The notes beneath the pieces were generated by a model. The model was not told the DNA's origin. It was given only the letters and a program-made list of their open reading frames with translations, and did no database searches. The position numbers were made by a program, and so were the translations under genes. Below, in pieces: positions 59,244 to 64,000 of a stretch of DNA of 64,000 nt. Origin of the DNA: CAVVFX01 sp963747535 (GTDB lineage Bacteria > Acidobacteriota > Terriglobia > Bryobacterales > Bryobacteraceae); NCBI GenBank assembly GCA_963747535.1, contig CAVVFX010000006.1:558001-622000 (forward strand), read 5' to 3'. How positions within the stretch are numbered: the first letter of the stretch is position 1; every line of letters starts with the position of its first letter.

Positions 59244-61569
59244 TTATCTCCTTTACCGCGTGCTACAGACGCTGGCGTGGCCCGCGGTCTTCCTCTATTT
59301 TGCGCTACGCGCGGCGAGAGATGCGCAATACCGGCGATCCATTCCGCCGCGCACCGGCACCTTACCGCCCTCCCTTGTCGAGACTGTTCCGGGCGCGATC
59401 TGGTTGCATGCGGTTTCCGTGGGTGAAATTATCGCCTCCATCGAACTGATCCGAAGACTGCGTGCCGAACTGCCGAATGTCCCGGTCTACGTATCGGCAG
59501 GCACGACCGCCGGACACGCGATGGCGCAGGAGAGGCTTAGAGACCTCGCTGCCGGCGTCTTCTTCGCGCCGATCGATTACGTCTTCGCCGTGCGCAGAGT
59601 TCTAGAGGCCCTCCAGCCGTCGGTGGTGGTCGTCCTGGAAACCGAGATTTGGCCCAACCTGTTCCGCGAGGCGCGCCGTAGCGGAGCGGCATTGGTCATG
59701 GTGAACGGCCGGATCTCCGACCGTACAGCCCGACGCTACGCCCGCCTGAGATGGTTTTTCGGACCTATTCTGTCGCAAGCCAACCGCATTCTGGCGCAAA
59801 GCGAAACGGATCGCTCGCGCTTCATAGCCGCAGGTGCGCCGTCAACGATCGTCGAAAACGGAGGCAACCTGAAATACGACTTCACACCACCAGCCGTTAG
59901 TGGGGCAGCCAATCCTGGCTGCATCCGTCTTTCAGACGGCTCTTTGTGGGGCCGGAGCCCCATCTGGATCGCAGCCAGCACCACAGCCGACGGAGCCATC
60001 GCCGAAGAAGACGTTGTACTGGAGGCGCAGAGCCGGCTTCCCGGTTGGTTCCTGATCCTGGCCCCGCGCAAACCGGACCGCTTCGAAGAAGTCGCGCAAA
60101 AGCTGACGGCCCGAAATGTCAATTTTGTCCGCAGAACCCAACTGGCCAATGGGCTGACAGGCCAAACCGCGGCTAACGTCCTCCTCCTCGATACCATCGG
60201 TGAACTGGCAGGCCTCTTCGGGCTTGCTGATGTAGTCTTCATGGGAGGCTCTCTGGCCGACCGTGGAGGACACAACATCCTGGAGCCCGCGTTCTTCGGA
60301 AAGCCCATCATCACCGGATCGCACCTCGAGAATTTTCGCGAAATCGCCGCCGATTTCCGCGAGCATCACGCCGTCATCACCATTGAGCGGGCGGAGGAAC
60401 TCGCACCGGCCGTCCTCGCCGCCGCGCAAGATCGCGCTATCGGTGAACGCGCCCGGTCCAGGGCAGCTGTGCGCCGGGGCGCGACAGCCCGCGCCGTGCA
60501 GGTCATTCGGTCGGTCCACGAGTCCGCCCTTCCCCAACCGCGCCCCAAGCTCGCAGTCCGACTGCTTCTCGCTCCTCTCCAATGGCTGTGGCGGACCGGT
60601 GGCGAGATGCGATCGAAACGCGCATTATCCCGGCCACAAAGGCTTGACGCTCCCGTCATCAGCGTCGGCAACATCACCACGGGTGGTACCGGCAAAACGC
60701 CCTTCGTGGCCTGGCTCACCGAGCGCCTGAAAAGCGACGGCCGGCGTCCCGGTGTTTTGACGCGAGGCTACGGCCGCCGTTCGCACGAAAGCGTCCTGGC
60801 GGTGCCGGCCGGAGGCCAGGCGCCAGTGAGCCAGACCGGCGACGAGGCGCAAATCTTCCTGCGCAGAGCGGCTGCAGCGCTAGGAGTATCGGCCGACCGG
60901 TATGCTGCCGGCATGCTGCTGCGTTTGCGTTTCAACGTCGACATCCTGGTGCTCGATGACGGCTTCCAGCATCGCCGCTTGAGGCGCGATCTCGATATTG
61001 TGCTGATCGACGCAATGTCACCCTTCGGCAATGGAGAACTGATGCCGCTGGGACGTCTTCGCGAACCCCTCGACGCCTTAGCTCGTGCCGGAGCTTTTGT
61101 TATCACGCGGACCGAGCGGTCCCGCATCGTGGCGGCCATCGAGCGCAAACTGCGCGATCGCAATCCCACCGCGCCCATATTCCGCGCCGCGACCGTGGCC
61201 GGCCAATGGGTCGATTTCTCATCGGGCCGGGAGTATCACGGCTCCGACCTCGCGAGTGAGCGCGTCATCGCGTTCTGCGGCTTGGGCAATCCCAGGGCCT
61301 TCTGGCAGATGCTGGAGTCGTTAGGGATCTCGCCTTTCCTGACGGTCGAATATAGCGATCACCATTCCTACAGCCCGGACGAACTACGCCGTCTTGCGCA
61401 GCAAGCCCAAGAGCAGCGGGCCACAATCTTACTGACGACAGAAAAAGACGCCGTCAACCTCTGCGAAGACAGTGCATCCCTACTGACCGGAACCCAACTA
61501 CTCTGGCTTAAAATCGACATCGAAATCGATGACGAGCCTGCATTAATGTCCTTGTGTAAGGGACTTTAG
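59227..61569 (+). CDS. Fused Kdo transferase (WaaA) and tetraacyldisaccharide 4'-kinase (LpxK)
   Basis: The start is uncertain: no ATG fits, and TTG 59227 (780 residues) or ATT/GTG just downstream would match the WaaA beginning IYLLYRVLQTLAWP. WaaA spans residues of about 1-440: WLHAVSVGEIIASIELI, VVVLETEIWPNLFREA, NGRISDRTARRY, LDTIGELAGLFGLADVVFMGGSL and GGHNILEPAFFGKPII. LpxK follows from about 455: APVISVGNITTGGTGKTPFVAWL (P-loop), RGYGRRS, VLDDGFQHRRLRRDLDIVLID and ILTTEKDAVNL. One polypeptide would transfer Kdo to lipid IVA precursors and phosphorylate the disaccharide. About 20 residues in the linker of WaaA derive from a repeat. Confidence 0.88.
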   Translation: MKAKGIYLLYRVLQTLAWPAVFLYFALRAARDAQYRRSIPPRTGTLPPSLVETVPGAIWLHAVSVGEIIASIELIRRLRAELPNVPVYVSAGTTAGHAMAQERLRDLAAGVFFAPIDYVFAVRRVLEALQPSVVVVLETEIWPNLFREARRSGAALVMVNGRISDRTARRYARLRWFFGPILSQANRILAQSETDRSRFIAAGAPSTIVENGGNLKYDFTPPAVSGAANPGCIRLSDGSLWGRSPIWIAASTTADGAIAEEDVVLEAQSRLPGWFLILAPRKPDRFEEVAQKLTARNVNFVRRTQLANGLTGQTAANVLLLDTIGELAGLFGLADVVFMGGSLADRGGHNILEPAFFGKPIITGSHLENFREIAADFREHHAVITIERAEELAPAVLAAAQDRAIGERARSRAAVRRGATARAVQVIRSVHESALPQPRPKLAVRLLLAPLQWLWRTGGEMRSKRALSRPQRLDAPVISVGNITTGGTGKTPFVAWLTERLKSDGRRPGVLTRGYGRRSHESVLAVPAGGQAPVSQTGDEAQIFLRRAAAALGVSADRYAAGMLLRLRFNVDILVLDDGFQHRRLRRDLDIVLIDAMSPFGNGELMPLGRLREPLDALARAGAFVITRTERSRIVAAIERKLRDRNPTAPIFRAATVAGQWVDFSSGREYHGSDLASERVIAFCGLGNPRAFWQMLESLGISPFLTVEYSDHHSYSPDELRRLAQQAQEQRATILLTTEKDAVNLCEDSASLLTGTQLLWLKIDIEIDDEPALMSLCKGL
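59900..59965 (+). repeat. Family A repeat inserted in frame within the waaA domain
   Basis: GTGGGGCAGCCAATCCTGGC at 59900 is the same sequence as the arms of the repeats at 51131 and 61582. It is followed by an ATCCGTCTTTCAGACGG hairpin and another GTGGGGC. It adds about 20 residues (NPGCIRLSDGSLWGRS) where WaaA proteins normally pass directly from LKYDF to PIWIAAST. Confidence 0.7.
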
Positions 61570-61581
61570 AGGTTGCAAATC

Positions 61582-61760
61582 GTGGGGCGGTCAATCTTGG
61601 CCGCAGCCGCCTTTTAGCCGCGCGAGCACGCCGCGATGACGAGATCCAAAGGGGTCTGAAACTGCTGTGGGGCAGACCATCGTTTCTTGTCGTCTGCCAG
61701 CGAAGCCGGCTGAAATCCGGCGGCAGCCAGGATCGGCTGTTCCACGGTTACCAAGACAGC
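61582..61760. repeat. Dispersed inverted repeat, family A (full copy 2) with nested family D hairpin
   Basis: GTGGGGCGGTCAATCTTGGC (from 61582) and an inverted right arm ending GGTTACCAAGACAGC (to 61760) mirror the copy at 51131-51254. A family D palindrome lies inside, at 61667-61697. The element fills most of the gap between the WaaA-LpxK and HNH genes. Confidence 0.65.
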
Positions 61761-61882
61761 AGCCATCAAATCTTTCTCTTAATTTTGCAAGTGCCTCTTT
61801 AGTCTGCCCCACGGAGGGGCTTCCTTTTCCTGGAATTCTGGAGCATAATAACCGCGTATCAAATTCACCTTGGAGGTGTCTC

Positions 61883-62242
61883 ATGCCGATTTCGAACGTT
61901 CTGGGGCTGAGCCGTCTGGCCAAGCCCTTGACCTCTGAAGAAGGTCGCCGCATCCTCGAACGGGACCACTACCGTTGCCAGTACTGTGGACTGGACGGTA
62001 TGTCGAATTTCGAGAATTCGCTCATCATGACCGTTGATTTTGTCCTACCCAGGGCAAAGAAAGGGAAGAAAACCTCGGACAACCTGGTCACCGCGTGCCG
62101 TCCCTGCAACATCATCAAAGGCTATCGCAAGTTCAAGAGTCTCGATGATGCCAAGGCCTACATACTACAGCGCCGCGAGGAACTCAAAAAGGACTGGGAA
62201 ACCCGTACCGCGGGCAAGCGCACTCAATCCGCGAGTGTGTGA
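61883..62242 (+). CDS. HNH endonuclease family protein
   Basis: ATG 61883, after GGAGG, gives 119 residues; the longer frame starts inside a repeat. The zinc-like Cys pairs are YRCQYCG and ACRPCN. The middle motif reads TVDFVLPRAKKGKKTSDNLV, where the usual DH pair of HNH is DF. The first His is thus missing, although IIKG and the Asn of DNLV are present. A helical tail follows. It may be a family variant with another role or a non-catalytic one. No restriction or phage genes are nearby. Confidence 0.75.
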   Translation: MPISNVLGLSRLAKPLTSEEGRRILERDHYRCQYCGLDGMSNFENSLIMTVDFVLPRAKKGKKTSDNLVTACRPCNIIKGYRKFKSLDDAKAYILQRREELKKDWETRTAGKRTQSASV

Positions 62243-62287
62243 CAGACTTTAGTTCCTGCCTCCAGGTCAGCCTCTGTCTTTGTTGGT

Positions 62288-62311
62288 GGGGCAGGCCGTT
62301 TAGCCTGCCCC
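62288..62311. terminator. Hairpin between convergent genes
   Basis: GGGGCAGGC and GCCTGCCCC pair perfectly over nine bases around a six-base loop. The structure is centred between the HNH stop (62242) and the stop of the hydrolase-like gene (62322). It suits a bidirectional terminator, although the T-run is weak. Confidence 0.5.
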
Positions 62312-62321
62312 GTTCCCCGTC

Positions 62322-64000
62322 TTATCTGCGTTGATCCCGGCTAATTTCTTTGCCTTTCCCATGCACATAAGCCCATTCAGCCTCACTGTGCTCAACTACA
62401 GGGCCAACGTCGCCCTGTAAAAGAAACCCATCCTTGACCAACTGCGTGGCAGAAGCACGAACCAGCACCAGATAAGCATCGCGAGTAGGATAGCGCTCCT
62501 CAATCGAAGCTCGCGGATCGCGCATCGCCGCGCGTTGAACCTTGTCAATCGGAAAGGGAACCCACGATCCCTGCATACTGAAAAGCTGCTCCGGCGCGCC
62601 GATCTTAGCGCTCCTCAGATTCCACCCGGTATAAGTCGCAAGCGGCGCCGCGACCTCAGGCATACGAATACCGCCCAAATCGATACCGTCGTCGTCGCAC
62701 TGGGGCACCAGGGCAGGGAAGGCCTCGCCCACTTTCGGCGGCACGACCGAAAAGTCCAGCCGGTACGCAGTAGTCGGATGCAATGGGAAATTCACGCCGG
62801 GGATCTTAGGGAACTTCACTCCAGCCGGGGTCGTGAGCTGCGCCACTTTGGGATACACCGACGCCGGTGGCTCGGCGCCAGTGCGTACCCAGTTATCCAT
62901 CGCGGCGAGCAACGCCCGCAACGCCCACTTATAGTCATTCGGATTGCTGATATTCTGCGTGTTGTTGCGCGGAGGCGGAAAGGCTGCAGGGCCGTGCTGG
63001 CCGCCCGCAAAAAAGTAGATGCGCGTACTGTCAGGAAGAGGAGCATCTGCCTTCCCGTCGGGACTGACATGGATCAGCGCCGCATCGCGTCCCCAGTATT
63101 CATACGACGTGTCGGTGTAAAAAATCTTCGGCGTCACCTTTGCTTTTGCCACACGATCCAGCAACCCTCCGGTCTGCCCGGTCAGGGGATCGGTTTCGTC
63201 AGTATCCGTAAAAGGGAAGATATCGGTGGGGTACATGGTGTTCAGGAACGGATGGCCGTCGCGCGACGGTTGGGCGAACCTCTCATTGAAACTGCCGCGC
63301 CCCGCTCCCGCCACATGCGCCATCACGCCGTCGAATACGATACGGCCTTTCTCGTCGGCATTGAATCCGTCGTAGAGGAATTTGCGCAGGAAGCGTCCGC
63401 TCTGGGACACCCCGAAGCCATAAGCGTATTTGAGAATGTGAAACTGATCGCCCAATACCGAATCGCGCGCGACTCCGTTGTACTTCAGGAAGGAGATCAA
63501 ATCGCGAATCGCCGCAGGGCCCAGTCCGGCGACCGGCGGGTTTCGCGATGTGAAGACAATCTCGTAGATCCTGCCCGGAGCGAAGCCTTGCTCCCGGCGG
63601 ATCTTGCCATCCGATACCGTCCACTCTTTGCGAGGTATCACGGTGCGCGGTCCTGCCGCAGTGTCGCGAACCGTGAGTTGCATGGCGGGATCGTCGGGAT
63701 TCACAATTTCATACGGCCGGTGATTACGGTCGGCGACCGACATGGTGTCGGTGAGCTTATCGGGCGTGAATTCAGCCCGCACCAGGCCGGTGATCGGCTT
63801 GCCATTGTCGGTCGCGATAGGCGCGTAGAGCCGCATCAGGCCGGGCGTGGACGGCACATCGAACTGCCAGCCGAGCCATACGATGGTGTATCCACGCTCC
63901 AGCAGGAAAGCATCGCCAAGCTCTTTTTCGGTTTGCGGATCGGTGCTGCCGCTGGCGCGGTCGAACATGCCCAGCATCCCCTTTCCGCCGCGGTTGGAAA
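62322..64000 (-). CDS. Alpha/beta-hydrolase-domain protein (5'-truncated by window edge)
   Basis: At least 559 residues are visible and the frame stays open to the right edge (SNRGGKG precedes the first internal Met). GFGVSQSGRFLRKFLYDGFN has the Ser nucleophile in an alpha/beta-hydrolase setting, matching the large alpha/beta-hydrolase domain family of secreted bacterial proteins. ALIHVSPDGKADAPLPDSTRIYFFAGGQHGPAAF may carry the His. The N-terminal part (GLMRLYAPIATDNGKPITG) is beta-rich. The function is unknown beyond probable ester or lactone hydrolysis. A signal peptide, if any, lies beyond the window. Confidence 0.75.
   Translation of the reverse strand, partial: SNRGGKGMLGMFDRASGSTDPQTEKELGDAFLLERGYTIVWLGWQFDVPSTPGLMRLYAPIATDNGKPITGLVRAEFTPDKLTDTMSVADRNHRPYEIVNPDDPAMQLTVRDTAAGPRTVIPRKEWTVSDGKIRREQGFAPGRIYEIVFTSRNPPVAGLGPAAIRDLISFLKYNGVARDSVLGDQFHILKYAYGFGVSQSGRFLRKFLYDGFNADEKGRIVFDGVMAHVAGAGRGSFNERFAQPSRDGHPFLNTMYPTDIFPFTDTDETDPLTGQTGGLLDRVAKAKVTPKIFYTDTSYEYWGRDAALIHVSPDGKADAPLPDSTRIYFFAGGQHGPAAFPPPRNNTQNISNPNDYKWALRALLAAMDNWVRTGAEPPASVYPKVAQLTTPAGVKFPKIPGVNFPLHPTTAYRLDFSVVPPKVGEAFPALVPQCDDDGIDLGGIRMPEVAAPLATYTGWNLRSAKIGAPEQLFSMQGSWVPFPIDKVQRAAMRDPRASIEERYPTRDAYLVLVRASATQLVKDGFLLQGDVGPVVEHSEAEWAYVHGKGKEISRDQRR

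Noticed and set aside
58498..62311. A CRISPR array from the clustered short palindromes
   Set aside because: The repeats are inverted, unevenly spaced and of several families, with no regular spacers and no cas genes.

Overview
The window reads as chromosome of a free-living Gram-negative bacterium, most likely an Acidobacteriota member of the Solibacter/Bryobacter type. This is inferred from the gene mix: a cytochrome c/PQQ dehydrogenase next to an SMP-30 lactonase, PEP-CTERM proteins, class III polyhydroxyalkanoate (PHA) synthesis, a waaA-lpxK fusion and many GC-rich palindromic repeats. No rRNA, tRNA, CRISPR array, integrase or transposase was recognised.

Layout. 1-3.6 kb (+): the end of an aldose epimerase-like gene, a di-haem-motif PQQ dehydrogenase and a translationally coupled SMP-30 lactonase. 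3.6-4.0 kb (-): a frameshifted PEP-CTERM gene remnant. 4.2-16.5 kb (+): an exopolysaccharide operon with Wza-like exporter, nucleotidyltransferase, Wzc-like BY-kinase, a broken flippase, GT4, Wzy-like polymerase, GT2, FkbM methyltransferase, beta-helix protein and GT2. 16.5-32.4 kb (-): a second polysaccharide block headed by a NusG/RfaH-like antiterminator, then WecG/TagA glycosyltransferase, GDP-mannose 3,5-epimerase-like enzyme, GT4, a complete lasso-peptide cassette, priming sugar transferase, VanZ-like protein, the intact flippase, a second FkbM and a second beta-helix protein.

The most interesting system is the lasso cassette at 22.9-28.8 kb: B1 (RRE), B2 (protease), C (cyclase), a 44-residue precursor that ordinary gene calling easily misses, an HprK-like kinase and an ABC exporter. 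It sits inside the polysaccharide operon and is coupled to it: the glycosyltransferase stop and the B1 start share four bases. The precursor matches the lasso leader pattern WxxPxLxxxGxxxxxT, and its predicted core would close a ring between Lys1 and Asp9.

32.9-36.3 kb: a NarL-type histidine kinase and regulator read divergently from the antiterminator, a small helical protein with its own terminator, and a PEP-CTERM SGNH hydrolase. 36.4-47.9 kb: a propeller plus PHP-like protein, an enolase-superfamily enzyme with a cupin partner, a membrane-anchored GcvH-like protein, a transketolase and a Crp-type regulator. 48.1-52.1 kb (-): TetR, acyl-CoA ligase, SDR reductase and a hydrolase. 52.2-57.2 kb: a PHA granule locus (phaR, phasin, phaE-like, phaC, phaB-like, phaA) with a palindromic candidate PhaR operator between phaR and the phasin gene. 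57.4-64 kb: sirtuin, secreted proteins, the WaaA-LpxK fusion, an HNH protein and a partial alpha/beta-hydrolase-domain protein.

Several families of GC-rich inverted repeats lie between genes from 35 kb onward. One copy lies in frame inside the WaaA domain, and one 411-bp element has perfect 14-bp terminal inverted repeats.
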